Shown: positions 1-7,400 of the stretch, piece by piece
Position numbering within the stretch: the first letter of the stretch is position 1
How the letters are laid out: each line of letters begins with the position of its first letter
Source: Thermoplasmata archaeon
Lineage (GTDB): Archaea > Thermoplasmatota > Thermoplasmata > Lutacidiplasmatales > UBA184
DNA length: 13,939 nucleotides
NCBI GenBank assembly: GCA_021828085.1
Contig: JAKATE010000042.1
Coordinates: 1 to 13,939 of the forward strand
Reading direction: 5' to 3'
Program-made: the position numbers and the translations under genes
The notes under the pieces: model-generated
Told to the model about the DNA's origin: nothing
The model's input: only the letters and a program-made list of their open reading frames with translations
Database searches by the model: none

Positions 1-1075
1 AACGTGCCGGCCGGCGACAGGCGGCGGCGAGGAGCGTTTGGAGCGGCAGGCGGGAGGCGCGCACCTCGGCCAGGAGGAGCGGCAACGAGGTCTCCACGCC
101 GGGCACCCCCGAGGGGGCGAGAGGGAAGGGCCGTTCCTTGGCTTCGCGCGGGTGGGGAGCGTGGTCGCTCGCGAGCATCGGCACCCCTCCCCCACAGAAC
201 GCCTCGTAGAGCCCGGCCCGGACCGGCTCGGAGCGAAGGGGTGGGTTGGTCTTCCATCGGGCGTCGGCGCCGGTCCTGGCCGAGAGGAGGAGGTGGTGCG
301 GCGTGGCTTCCGCGCTCACCCCGGCCGCGCGCGCCTCCTCCAACGAGGCGCGGGCGGTCACGTGGGCCACGTGGAGCTTGAGCCCGGGAGGACCGGGGAG
401 CAGACGCTTCAGGCACTCGATCTCGCTCTCCAAAGGACGGGCCGCATCCCAGCCGGGGGGGTCGAGCGCCTGGGAAGGCTCACGGAAGAGCCCGGGATCC
501 TCGGCGTGGACGTGGAGCGGGAGCTGCGTAGCGGCCACGCGCTCGAGGAGCCCGGGGAGCTCCTCCCAGCCCGGGGTCTCGGGGCTGCCGGTGGTGGGGG
601 CGAGGTAGAGCTTGAACCCGCCGACGCGCTCGGCGAGGGGCTCGACGGGGGTACGGGGGCCGAGCAGGGCGTAGAGGAGGACATCGCACTGGAGCCGGTG
701 CCGGGTGTGGTCCTCCTTCTCTTCCAGGTGCTCGAGGCTGTCGACCGGCGGCTGGGTGTTGGGCATGTCGACGACGGCTCCGACGCCCCCGTGCACCGCC
801 TGGAGGGTCCCGGCCCCGAAACCTTCGAACTCCTCGGGGGGAGAGGGGTCGCGGAAGTGGACGTGGACATCGGTCGCAGAAGGGAGGAGGATCCGTTCGC
901 CGAGAGGATGGCGTCGGCCCCCGGAGACGCTGGGCCGGAGGGCCACGATCCTTCCGTCGGCGACGCCGAGTTCGGCCGGGATGATCCGGCCCTGATGGAG
1001 GATGCGTCCCTCGTAGACGTCCTCCGGGGCAGGGATGGACCGTTCCAGGGTCCCCGAGGTACGCGCGGGAGGCAC
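1..1075 (-). CDS. pyrC: Dihydroorotase, partial (C-terminus beyond left edge)
   Basis: The frame read right to left from 1075 encodes a cyclic amidohydrolase that closes N-carbamoyl-aspartate to dihydroorotate, step three of de novo UMP synthesis in the cytosol. About 358 residues are present; the family is usually about 420-430, so only the last 60-70 are missing. Visible motifs: the binuclear-metal signature DVHVHFRDP at residues 69-77 (His71, His73); DMPNTQPP shortly after; the probable carboxylated lysine in GGFKLYL (Lys155); LPLHVHAED (His188/His190); LHVAHVTA (His235/His238); TPHH; and the catalytic ASDHAPH (Asp304, His308). All expected metal ligands are there, so it looks active. The start is the GTG at 1075, because a TTAA island lies about 27 nt upstream; no in-frame ATG precedes the conserved N-terminal strand EGRIL. 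It lies 44 bp downstream of the KaiC-like ATPase gene on the same strand. Allantoinase or hydantoinase is the alternative, but the FRDP motif favours dihydroorotase. Confidence 0.93.
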   Translation of the reverse strand, partial: MPPARTSGTLERSIPAPEDVYEGRILHQGRIIPAELGVADGRIVALRPSVSGGRRHPLGERILLPSATDVHVHFRDPSPPEEFEGFGAGTLQAVHGGVGAVVDMPNTQPPVDSLEHLEEKEDHTRHRLQCDVLLYALLGPRTPVEPLAERVGGFKLYLAPTTGSPETPGWEELPGLLERVAATQLPLHVHAEDPGLFREPSQALDPPGWDAARPLESEIECLKRLLPGPPGLKLHVAHVTARASLEEARAAGVSAEATPHHLLLSARTGADARWKTNPPLRSEPVRAGLYEAFCGGGVPMLASDHAPHPREAKERPFPLAPSGVPGVETSLPLLLAEVRASRLPLQTLLAAACRRPAR

Positions 1076-1097
1076 GCCCCCGGCAGGTGGGCCTCCT

Positions 1098-1107
1098 CCC
1101 TTAAGGG
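1098..1107 (-). promoter_or_regulatory. TATA-like T/A island upstream of pyrC
   Basis: The palindrome CCCTTAAGGG is one of the few T/A clusters in this GC-rich region. Its centre is about 27 nt before the GTG at 1075, the usual TATA-to-start-site distance in archaea, so the pyrC mRNA is probably leaderless. A purine-rich GGGAGGAGG (1092-1100) follows, but it is 16 nt from the GTG, too far to be a normal ribosome binding site. Inferred from position only. Confidence 0.45.
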
Positions 1108-1119
1108 CGCCGTCCGCGC

Positions 1120-2631
1120 TCAGACGACTCGGAGCAGCTGGTACGGGCTCCGGGAGGCGGAGGACGGATCGGGGGCCATGAGAACGAACCCGCTGGTGCG
1201 GGGGCGCTGGCCGTAGACGAGGCATCGGCCATAGCGGTCCTGGATCCGCAGATGGATGGCCGCCAGCGCCCGGGCCGGAGGGAGCCAGGGATCGTCCGTG
1301 AATCCCCCGACCATGACGTGGACCGGACGGTTCTGCAGGAACTGCTGCATCATCCCGCCGAAGGTCGGGGGCTCCAGGAAGAGACCCCGTTGGATGGCGA
1401 GTTCGCGGAGCGCCTCAAGGGAGAACTGGACGACCAGGGGCCCGGTCTCCCCGGGACTCGAGAACAGGAACTCCTTGGCCGACGGGAAGAGCGGCGGCTC
1501 CCCCGGGTCCCCCTTGCCGTCTGCGGCGGGCTTCACCAGCACGGGCTCGAGCTCCGCCGGAGGGTCGTCGGAGGGGATCACCGGATAGATGCGAAGCTGC
1601 CGGGCGAGCGTCCCGGCATCGAACTGGGTACGGAGCGCGAAGTAATAGTTCTCCGCCAGGATCGGAGGCGGAGGGATGACCAGGGCCCGTCCTCCCTGGC
1701 GGAGGGCGCCCACGAGCATGGGGGCGGCGACGAGGCTACGCACCGACTCCGGCACTCCCTCGCCGTATTCGAGAAGCGTCAAGCGCCGGGCCGGGAGGCG
1801 CCCGAACGCCTCGGCGGCTTGGGCTGATCCCGGCCAGAGGAGGCCCGGGCGGGGGTCCGGGTCCGGGTCGAAGCCGACACGCACCTCCCCGAGCGAGGCC
1901 TGCAGCGGCTCGATGGCCGTGAACCTTCCCCCCTCCAGGGTGAAGGGATAGACGGGGTTCTCCACTCGGGTCCCGCGGAGCTTGGCGATCTTGAGGTAGC
2001 GCTCGAGCCGCTGGTCCACGGTCTCCGAGCTGGCGATGATCACTCCATCGACCAGGTAGTCGAGATGGGTCGGTCCCTCCTCCTCGAGCACGAGGACCAG
2101 ATGGGCCGCGGACTCTCCCATCCGCTCGAGGAGGAGCCGCTCGATGTCCTCGCGTCCGGGGAGGGGCTCGGACGAGGGGGAGAAGCCCAGGTAGTGCTCG
2201 ATGAGGGCGGTCCACGAGTCGATCACGACGAGCGTCGGTCCGCCGTCCCGGACACGGCTCCAGGCCTCCTGGATGGGGGAAGGGAGCCAGAGGAACTTCT
2301 CCAACTCCTGCGTCCCTTGGGGACCCAGGAGGAGCGAACGGGCCTGCCGGACCGTCTCGAGGGCACCCCGCACCGGTCGCTCGATCCGGGAGGCGTCGAC
2401 GACCTCGACGCCCTTTCCCTCCGGCTCCTGGAGCCAGGGGAAGCTGTCCCTCATCCCTCCCTCGCCGACCCGGCCCGAGACGAAGAGGCGTCGACCGGGA
2501 AAGAACTCGGCCAGAGCGAGCGCGAAGGTCGTCTTGCCCGTTCCCGGAGCGCCCCGAAGCAGGAGGCTCCGGGGATAGGGGCGAAGGAGGAACCGCTGGA
2601 CCTCTGCGGGGATGCTCAGAGGGTGGCTCAC
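1120..2631 (-). CDS. KaiC/RAD55-like RecA-fold ATPase with degenerate second domain
   Basis: 503-residue soluble protein. Residues 20-245 form a RecA-fold domain of the KaiC/RAD55/GvpD type: Walker A GAPGTGKT at 27-34, Walker B TLVVIDS ending at Asp138, and the KaiC-like strand LKIAKLRGTRV near 213-223 followed by a hairpin. A DPDPDPRP linker (255-262) leads to residues 263-503, which look like a second copy of the same fold. There the P-loop position reads LLEYGEGVPESV (286-297), without the glycine-lysine-threonine core, and the Walker B equivalent reads LVVQFSLEAL (399-408), with no aspartate. The second half therefore probably cannot bind ATP. The start is GTG 2631, with GGAGG at 2636-2640 four bases upstream; an in-frame stop at 2683-2685 limits extension. 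pyrC follows after 44 bp on the same strand; purM diverges upstream. The substrate or partner is unknown; archaeal relatives are often regulatory or signalling ATPases. Confidence 0.85.
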   Translation of the reverse strand: MSHPLSIPAEVQRFLLRPYPRSLLLRGAPGTGKTTFALALAEFFPGRRLFVSGRVGEGGMRDSFPWLQEPEGKGVEVVDASRIERPVRGALETVRQARSLLLGPQGTQELEKFLWLPSPIQEAWSRVRDGGPTLVVIDSWTALIEHYLGFSPSSEPLPGREDIERLLLERMGESAAHLVLVLEEEGPTHLDYLVDGVIIASSETVDQRLERYLKIAKLRGTRVENPVYPFTLEGGRFTAIEPLQASLGEVRVGFDPDPDPRPGLLWPGSAQAAEAFGRLPARRLTLLEYGEGVPESVRSLVAAPMLVGALRQGGRALVIPPPPILAENYYFALRTQFDAGTLARQLRIYPVIPSDDPPAELEPVLVKPAADGKGDPGEPPLFPSAKEFLFSSPGETGPLVVQFSLEALRELAIQRGLFLEPPTFGGMMQQFLQNRPVHVMVGGFTDDPWLPPARALAAIHLRIQDRYGRCLVYGQRPRTSGFVLMAPDPSSASRSPYQLLRVV

Positions 2632-2635
2632 GCTG

Positions 2636-2640
2636 CCTCC
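2636..2640 (-). promoter_or_regulatory. Shine-Dalgarno site of the KaiC-like ATPase gene
   Basis: GGAGG lies four bases before the GTG at 2631. This supports that start and indicates a leadered mRNA, in contrast to the probably leaderless pyrC, purM and polB in this window. Confidence 0.6.
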
Positions 2641-2781
2641 GCCGCGGTCCTGCTCCGGCCCCAGGAAGGGCGCGCTGGGCGCTCACCAGTCTTGGACACG
2701 GGTTCCCCCGCTGTCGTAGGCTCTACCGGTGACCGGTTCCCCTCGCGAGCTCGACGGGGGTTCGATGCAACTTCGGCCTGA

Positions 2782-2793
2782 TGAATATATGTA
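2782..2793. promoter_or_regulatory. TATA-like element in the divergent ATPase/purM intergenic region
   Basis: The stretch TGAATATATGTA is the most AT-rich spot between the two divergent genes (2632-2851). TATATA is symmetric and could recruit TBP in either direction: leftward for the ATPase gene, giving a long leader consistent with its Shine-Dalgarno site, or rightward for purM, with a start site near 2814. Which direction is used cannot be told from sequence. Confidence 0.45.
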
Positions 2794-2806
2794 TCCGGTT
2801 TCCGGA
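2794..2806. repeat. Perfect short inverted repeat, possible operator
   Basis: TCCGG-TTT-CCGGA is a perfect 5-bp inverted repeat with a 3-bp spacer. It sits directly next to the TATATA element and about 20 bp before the TTAA island of purM. A dimeric repressor bound here would cover the promoter. The arms are short and GC-rich, so chance occurrence is possible. Confidence 0.35.
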
Positions 2807-2819
2807 CAAATCCCGCATC

Positions 2820-2827
2820 TCTTAAGG
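2820..2827 (+). promoter_or_regulatory. TTAA island upstream of the purM GTG
   Basis: TCTTAAGG is centred about 28 nt before the GTG at 2852, the same spacing as at pyrC and polB. It runs into the purine tract AAGGAGGGG (2824-2832), which lies 19 nt from the start and is therefore unlikely to act as a ribosome binding site. The parallel with pyrC (TTAAGGGAGGAGG, then 16 nt, then GTG) is striking. Confidence 0.45.
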
Positions 2828-2851
2828 AGGGGAGACCGCTCCCGGCCCTCC

Positions 2852-3892
2852 GTGGCGGTACCGTTGACTTACGCCGGCGCCGGGGTGGACTCCAAGGCGG
2901 TGGGAAGGGCGCTCGGGGGCCTCCTGCGCGCCGCCCGGGCCCCGGCGGTCCGGGGGTACGGGCGGCCTCTCCTCGGTCCGGGCCACTTCAGCGGGCTCCT
3001 CCAGGTGGGAGAGGAGCGGCTCGCGCTCACCACGGACAATGTGGGCACGAAGGTGCTGCTCGCCGAGCAGCTCGGCTCCTGGGAAGGGGTGGGGGAGGAT
3101 CTGGTGGGGGTCAACGTCAACGACCTCTCCGCGGTCGGGGCACGACCGCTGGCCCTCCTCGATTACCTGATGCTCCCCCGGCCGGATCCGAAGCTCCTCG
3201 CCACGATCGGGAAGGGGATCGGGCGGGGGCTCCGCCAGGCGAAGTGCGCCCTCGTGGGAGGGGAGACGGCCATCGTCCCCGATCTCGTGCGGACGCCGGA
3301 TCTTTCCGGCACCGCCCTCGGGTACTTCCCCCCCGGCCGCTCCCCGCTCACGGGCCGTTCGATCCGCGTGGGGGACGTCCTGGTGGGGATCCCCTCCTCG
3401 GGGGTCCACGCCAATGGCTTCACGCTCGTCCGCCGACTGCTCGAGCGCGCCCGGACCCCCCTGGACCGACCGCTCCCCGGCGAGCGCATCCCGTTCGGTA
3501 AGGCGCTGCTCCGCCCGACGCGCATCTACACTTCGGCCGCCGAGGCCCTGCTCGATCGCCACCTGGCCCAAGGGCTCGCGCACATCACCGGGGGCGGGGT
3601 GAGGAACCTCTCCCGGCTCCATCCCTCGGTGGAGTTCACCCTGGAGAGCTGGCCCGGCGCCCGCGGGGTCTTCGAGTGGATCGTGGCGACCTCCCGTCTT
3701 CCCCCGAAGGAGCTCTTCCAGACGTTCAACATGGGCATCGGGTTCGTGGCCACCGTCCGCAGGAAGGACCTTCCGGCGGCCCTCGGGGCCCTCGCGGAGG
3801 CCGGCGCACGCGATGCAAGGGTGATCGGGCGGGTCTCTCCCGGTCGTGGGGTCCGTCTTCCGTCCCTCGGGATCCGGTACGAAGGGTATTGA
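2852..3892 (+). CDS. purM: Phosphoribosylformylglycinamidine cyclo-ligase (AIR synthetase)
   Basis: Converts FGAM plus ATP to aminoimidazole ribonucleotide in purine synthesis; normally a cytosolic homodimer. From GTG 2852 it is 346 residues, the usual family length. Signature motifs in order: TYAGAGVD at 6-13; TTDNVGTK with Asp62; GVNVNDLSAVGA at 87-98, with the ATP/Mg-binding Asn-Asp; GGETA at 136-140; PSSGVHANGF at 181-190; HITGGGV at 244-250; TFNMGIGF at 291-298. No break or missing motif is seen, so it should be active. The frame stays open upstream to an ATG at 2765 or 2789, but family members begin just before TYAGAGVD, and a TTAA island is suitably placed for a leaderless GTG start. 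TTG 2864 is the other option. A transporter gene follows after 23 bp, probably cotranscribed. Confidence 0.93.
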   Translation: MAVPLTYAGAGVDSKAVGRALGGLLRAARAPAVRGYGRPLLGPGHFSGLLQVGEERLALTTDNVGTKVLLAEQLGSWEGVGEDLVGVNVNDLSAVGARPLALLDYLMLPRPDPKLLATIGKGIGRGLRQAKCALVGGETAIVPDLVRTPDLSGTALGYFPPGRSPLTGRSIRVGDVLVGIPSSGVHANGFTLVRRLLERARTPLDRPLPGERIPFGKALLRPTRIYTSAAEALLDRHLAQGLAHITGGGVRNLSRLHPSVEFTLESWPGARGVFEWIVATSRLPPKELFQTFNMGIGFVATVRRKDLPAALGALAEAGARDARVIGRVSPGRGVRLPSLGIRYEGY

Positions 3893-3907
3893 GTTCCCCC
3901 GACCGAC

Positions 3908-3912
3908 GGAGG
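3908..3912 (+). promoter_or_regulatory. Shine-Dalgarno site of the EamA transporter gene
   Basis: GGAGG lies three bases before the ATG at 3916. This supports translation from an internal position on a purM-led transcript and decides for this start over the later in-frame ATG at 3982. Confidence 0.5.
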
Positions 3913-3915
3913 CCG

Positions 3916-4905
3916 ATGGCCTCGGGCCCTGCGCCGCTCGGCAGCGCGCCTCCGGGAACCGGACGGCCGAACGCCCGGAAGATGGTCGGGGCCATCGCCG
4001 CCTCGGTCAGCGCGGCCTTCCTCTGGGCGACGTACTACCTGTTCGTCCTCCTCCTCCCCGGTGTAGGGGATGTGGTGGTGACCGTGGTCCCCTTCGCCGC
4101 GGGAGGAACGTGCTTCCTGCTCCTTCTCGCCGCCCAGGGGAGTCCGCCCCGCGAGTGGACGGTCGGCTGGCTGACCCCCGGGACGCTCCTGCGGGCCGGA
4201 CTGCTGCTCTTCCTCCAGCTGGATGTGGTGCTCGCCACCCGGAGCGCCGGCGCGGTGGACACCTCCCTCGCGACGCTCCTCGGGGACGTCGTCGTGACGC
4301 CTCTGCTGGTGGCGCTGAGCCTGGGAACGGGCTCCGAGCGGCTGCGCTGGCGCACCTTCCAGGGAGGGCTCGCCCTGAGCAGCGCAGGGGCCGTGATCGC
4401 CATCGTCGGGGGCCGGACGCTGGGAGGCCTTGGACCCGGTCCGGTGCTCCTGCTGCTCCCTCTGCCTTTCCTCGTGGCCGGCTATTTCGTCGTCGTGGCG
4501 CGTGCCCAGGAGACCGAGCCCATGCCCCGGCTCGTCTCGCAGGCTACCCTCACGGCCGCGGCGATGGGGGTGCTGCTCCTGCCCTTCTTCCCCCTCGGGG
4601 GAACGTCGCCGGGGGTCTCCCCGGTCGAGGCGGCCCTCCTCCTCGTGGCGCTGGGGGTCACGAGCTTCTTCCTGGCCCCCTGGGCCTACTTCGCGGCGGC
4701 CGCCCGGCTCACCCTGGTGGTCCCCGCGGTCCTCCAGGCGCTCATCCCGGTCTTCACGCTCCTCCTGGTGGTCCTCTTCGCCCTCGCCCCCACCAGTGAG
4801 TTCGCCTGGGTCGGGGTCCCCATCGCCTTCGCCGGGAGCGTTCTCGCCGTTTGGGACCCGAGGCGGCGCTCCCCCGCGGCGTTGCCGGGGCCCCGGTCGG
4901 GATAG
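3916..4905 (+). CDS. EamA/DMT-family membrane transporter, 10 TM
   Basis: 329-residue integral membrane protein, typical length for the drug/metabolite transporter superfamily. Ten hydrophobic segments can be read in order, arranged as two halves of five: AIAASVSAAFLWATYYLFVL, VVVTVVPFAAGGTCFLLLL, LLRAGLLLFLQLDVVLAT, LATLLGDVVVTPLLVALSL, LALSSAGAVIAIVGG, VLLLLPLPFLVAGYFVVVA, LTAAAMGVLLLPFF, AALLLVALGVTSFFLAPWAY, VVPAVLQALIPVFTLLLVVL and WVGVPIAFAGSVLAVW. This matches the EamA duplication. The N-terminal 22 residues are polar and the C-terminus is basic (WDPRRR), suggesting cytoplasmic ends. It follows purM by 23 bp with its own GGAGG and is probably cotranscribed. The substrate cannot be read from sequence; EamA proteins export or import amino acids, nucleosides and other metabolites. 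It converges on the DNA polymerase gene with 20 bp between stops. Confidence 0.85.
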   Translation: MASGPAPLGSAPPGTGRPNARKMVGAIAASVSAAFLWATYYLFVLLLPGVGDVVVTVVPFAAGGTCFLLLLAAQGSPPREWTVGWLTPGTLLRAGLLLFLQLDVVLATRSAGAVDTSLATLLGDVVVTPLLVALSLGTGSERLRWRTFQGGLALSSAGAVIAIVGGRTLGGLGPGPVLLLLPLPFLVAGYFVVVARAQETEPMPRLVSQATLTAAAMGVLLLPFFPLGGTSPGVSPVEAALLLVALGVTSFFLAPWAYFAAAARLTLVVPAVLQALIPVFTLLLVVLFALAPTSEFAWVGVPIAFAGSVLAVWDPRRRSPAALPGPRSG

Positions 4906-4925
4906 ATGGATAGCCCCGGGCCGCT

Positions 4926-7379
4926 CTACCCCAGGGTGGTCTGCCGCGAGCGACGGGGGTTGCTCGCCGGTCGCTCCAGGAGGGAGCCCGCCGGGGTGTC
5001 GAGCCCGGCCGGCGGGGTGGGCGGAGGGGCCGCTCCCTCTCCCCCCGCATGGTCCGACAGGGCGCTCTGGCGTGTCCCCTGGAGGAGGCGCTCGGCGTCC
5101 CAGCCGAAGACCTCGGTCACGCGGGCCAGGGTCTGCGCCATGCGCTCGGCGTAGTAGGCGTAGTCCGGAACCTTCTGGGCCGGGAAGGGCCGGCCCGCGG
5201 CGTACGGCTCGATCTCCTGCGGGGTCTTCTTCGCGTTGGTGACCACCCAGGCGACCTTCATGCCGGGGAAGACCGGGTAGCCTTCGGCCTGGAGGGTCTT
5301 GAAGACGCGGAGGAAGGGGAGCGCGTCGCGGGTCGCCTCGTTGTACTGGCCCTCCTCGCGGACGGTCCGCGCGATGACGAGCGCCTCGAGCGCCACCTCC
5401 CCGGCCTGGACCCGGGCGATGAGCTCCCGGGCGTGACGCACGGCGCGCTCCGTGTCGCCGTCCAGGATGTCCTCGAAGACCGCCGAGAGCGCTTCGCTCT
5501 GGGCGTCGAAGGAGTCCGTCCGGCGCGTCTCGTAGCCGCGGACCACGGTCTCCTCTCGCGGCCAGGCCTGGCGGGCGACGTAGCGCTTCTTCACCCCGTG
5601 GCTGAAGAAGGAGCGGTAGACCGCCTGGAATTCGAGCGTGGCCCCGGCCCGGGAGAACTCCTCGGCGATTCGCTCGCCGAAGGCGCGGGCCCCCTCCAGG
5701 CTCGGCTCCGGGGAGCGGACGAAGATGCTGTCGGTGTCGGAGTAGAGCACCTGGGCCCCCTGGGCGGTGAGCGCCGCGATGACCTCCTGGATGGTCTGCC
5801 GGGCGAAGGCGGTGATCGCCGCCCCGATCTCCTTGTCGGTGAACCGGTAGAACGAGCTCGCGAGCACCCCGTAGAAGGAGTTCATCAGGATCTTCACGGC
5901 GTTCTGCAGCCCGTCGTAGTAACCGGCCTCGTCGCGGTCCTTCGCCTCGCGCATCCGGCGCTTGAGCAGGTCGCGCTCTCCCAGGAGGTCCTTGAGGATC
6001 CTCGGGATGAGCCCGGGGCGGACCGACGGGTCGAGGAAGCGGGCCCCGTTCGGGGCCACGATGCTCCCCTCCGGGGAGAGGGTGGAGAAGCAGATGTTCC
6101 GGGCGATGATGAGCGAGGGGTACATGGACTTGAAATCGAGGACCACCACCCAGTGCGCGAGCTGCGCCTGGAGCGCGTGGACGTACCCCCCCTCGATGGC
6201 GCTCTCGCGACTCATCCGGCGGGTGGGAGGGACGCCGATCCGGGCCCGGTCCGCGGCCGGGATGAGCAGCGCGTCCACCAGCACGCTGGTCCGCCCGTTC
6301 ATCCCCTCCTCAAGGAAGAGATGGGCCACCGTGGCCAGGTCCGCCGCGCGCTCCGTGGCCCTAAGCTTCTGGAAGATGCGCAGGGCCAGGAGCGCATCCC
6401 GTTCGCAGTACTCCAGGACCCGGGCGCGGTCGCGCGCCCACTCCTCGTCCATGTTCCGGCGGTCCACGTCGGACTTCCCCTCTCCCAGGAGGAGCTGGCT
6501 CACGAACTCGAGGGTCTCCTGCTTGGGGTGGAGGATCTGCCGGGCCGACCACCAGGCATCGGCCACGACCCGGCCGTGGGCGCGCCAGACGCGTTCGCCC
6601 ACGTCGCCCACCGGGGCCCGGTCCCGGCCGAGCGGCGGGACGGCGAGCCCGAGGGCCTCGGCCCGCTCGAGGAGCAGCGGGAGATCGTACCCGCCGATGT
6701 TGTACCCCGTGATGAGGTCCGGGTCCTCGCGCTCCACCGTGGCGACGAACCCCTCCAGGATCGTCCGCTCCTCCCCCTCGAGGCGGAAGGAGGTGGGCTC
6801 CCCCGTCCCTCGCTGGACCACGCCGCACAAGCAGAGCAGGTGGCGGTCCTTCAGGGAGTTCTCGATGTCGAAGCTCAAGGTGACGAGCTCGGGGCGGAAG
6901 GCCTCCGCGGGCTCGATCCTTCCGGTCACCCGCACCACGAGCTCGGTGGTGTACTGGCGTCGGACCTGCTCGTCCTCGGGCTCCCCCTCCAGGCTGACCG
7001 TGAGGCTCCCGAGCCGGTCGTACAGGAACCGGTGGACGAAGGGGATATCGCAGGCGAGGACGCTCGTGGGGTCACCGGGCCGTTCGTAGCGCCGGCGGTA
7101 CTCGGGCACGGTGAAGGGATAGCGGACCTCCACGCGGAGGACCTCCCGCTCCCGGCCCGCCACCCAGAGCCTCTCCTCGCTGAGCTTCGCGTCGGGGTCG
7201 CGGGAGAGCGCTTCGCGCACGGCAGCCGCGGGCTCGGTGAGCTCGAAGTAGGGCTTGAAGTCGTAGACACGCGCCGTGAGCGAGCGTCCCTCCCGGGTGC
7301 GCCCGAACAGCTCGACGACGACCCCCTCCCCCTCCCGGCGGTAGGAACCCCCAATGAGGAAGACCTGGTGGGTGACCAC
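4926..7379 (-). CDS. polB: Family B replicative-type DNA polymerase (archaeal PolB)
   Basis: 817-residue DNA polymerase with 3'-5' proofreading. N-terminal domain with DFKPYF (40-45), the strand that forms the uracil-sensing pocket in archaeal PolB enzymes. Exonuclease motifs: LSFDIEN (Asp171, Glu173), GYNIGGYD (Asn227, Asp232) and YCERD (Tyr324, Asp328). The linker motif EGGYV is at 396-400. Polymerase motif A DFKSMYPSLI (Asp415), motif B KILMNSFYG (496-504) and motif C YSDTDS (Asp548, Asp550) follow, then KKRYVA in the thumb region. All catalytic residues are present and no intein interrupts the usual insertion sites. Residues 776-817 are a proline/glycine-rich tail ending RQTTLG, a shortened PIP-like motif. 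The start is GTG 7379, with TTTAA about 26 nt upstream and no Shine-Dalgarno, so it is probably leaderless. It lies 82 bp downstream of the giant surface protein gene on the same strand but appears to have its own promoter. Confidence 0.95.
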   Translation of the reverse strand: MVTHQVFLIGGSYRREGEGVVVELFGRTREGRSLTARVYDFKPYFELTEPAAAVREALSRDPDAKLSEERLWVAGREREVLRVEVRYPFTVPEYRRRYERPGDPTSVLACDIPFVHRFLYDRLGSLTVSLEGEPEDEQVRRQYTTELVVRVTGRIEPAEAFRPELVTLSFDIENSLKDRHLLCLCGVVQRGTGEPTSFRLEGEERTILEGFVATVEREDPDLITGYNIGGYDLPLLLERAEALGLAVPPLGRDRAPVGDVGERVWRAHGRVVADAWWSARQILHPKQETLEFVSQLLLGEGKSDVDRRNMDEEWARDRARVLEYCERDALLALRIFQKLRATERAADLATVAHLFLEEGMNGRTSVLVDALLIPAADRARIGVPPTRRMSRESAIEGGYVHALQAQLAHWVVVLDFKSMYPSLIIARNICFSTLSPEGSIVAPNGARFLDPSVRPGLIPRILKDLLGERDLLKRRMREAKDRDEAGYYDGLQNAVKILMNSFYGVLASSFYRFTDKEIGAAITAFARQTIQEVIAALTAQGAQVLYSDTDSIFVRSPEPSLEGARAFGERIAEEFSRAGATLEFQAVYRSFFSHGVKKRYVARQAWPREETVVRGYETRRTDSFDAQSEALSAVFEDILDGDTERAVRHARELIARVQAGEVALEALVIARTVREEGQYNEATRDALPFLRVFKTLQAEGYPVFPGMKVAWVVTNAKKTPQEIEPYAAGRPFPAQKVPDYAYYAERMAQTLARVTEVFGWDAERLLQGTRQSALSDHAGGEGAAPPPTPPAGLDTPAGSLLERPASNPRRSRQTTLG

Positions 7380-7400
7380 GACCGGCCCGAGCGCGGGGGC

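Noticed and set aside
38..1216. A 392-codon plus-strand frame at the left edge, and minus-strand frames at 409-870 and 480-689.
   Set aside because: The true gene is the other minus-strand frame, which has the full set of dihydroorotase metal-binding motifs. It has no complete ORF because it runs off the left edge.
2729..2851. Extending purM upstream to ATG 2765 or 2789.
   Set aside because: The added residues do not match the family N-terminus, overlap the AT-rich promoter island, and lack a ribosome binding site.
4926..7379. A possible intein in the DNA polymerase.
   Set aside because: Motifs A, B and C are continuous and the protein is close to normal length; no splicing-type junction is present.
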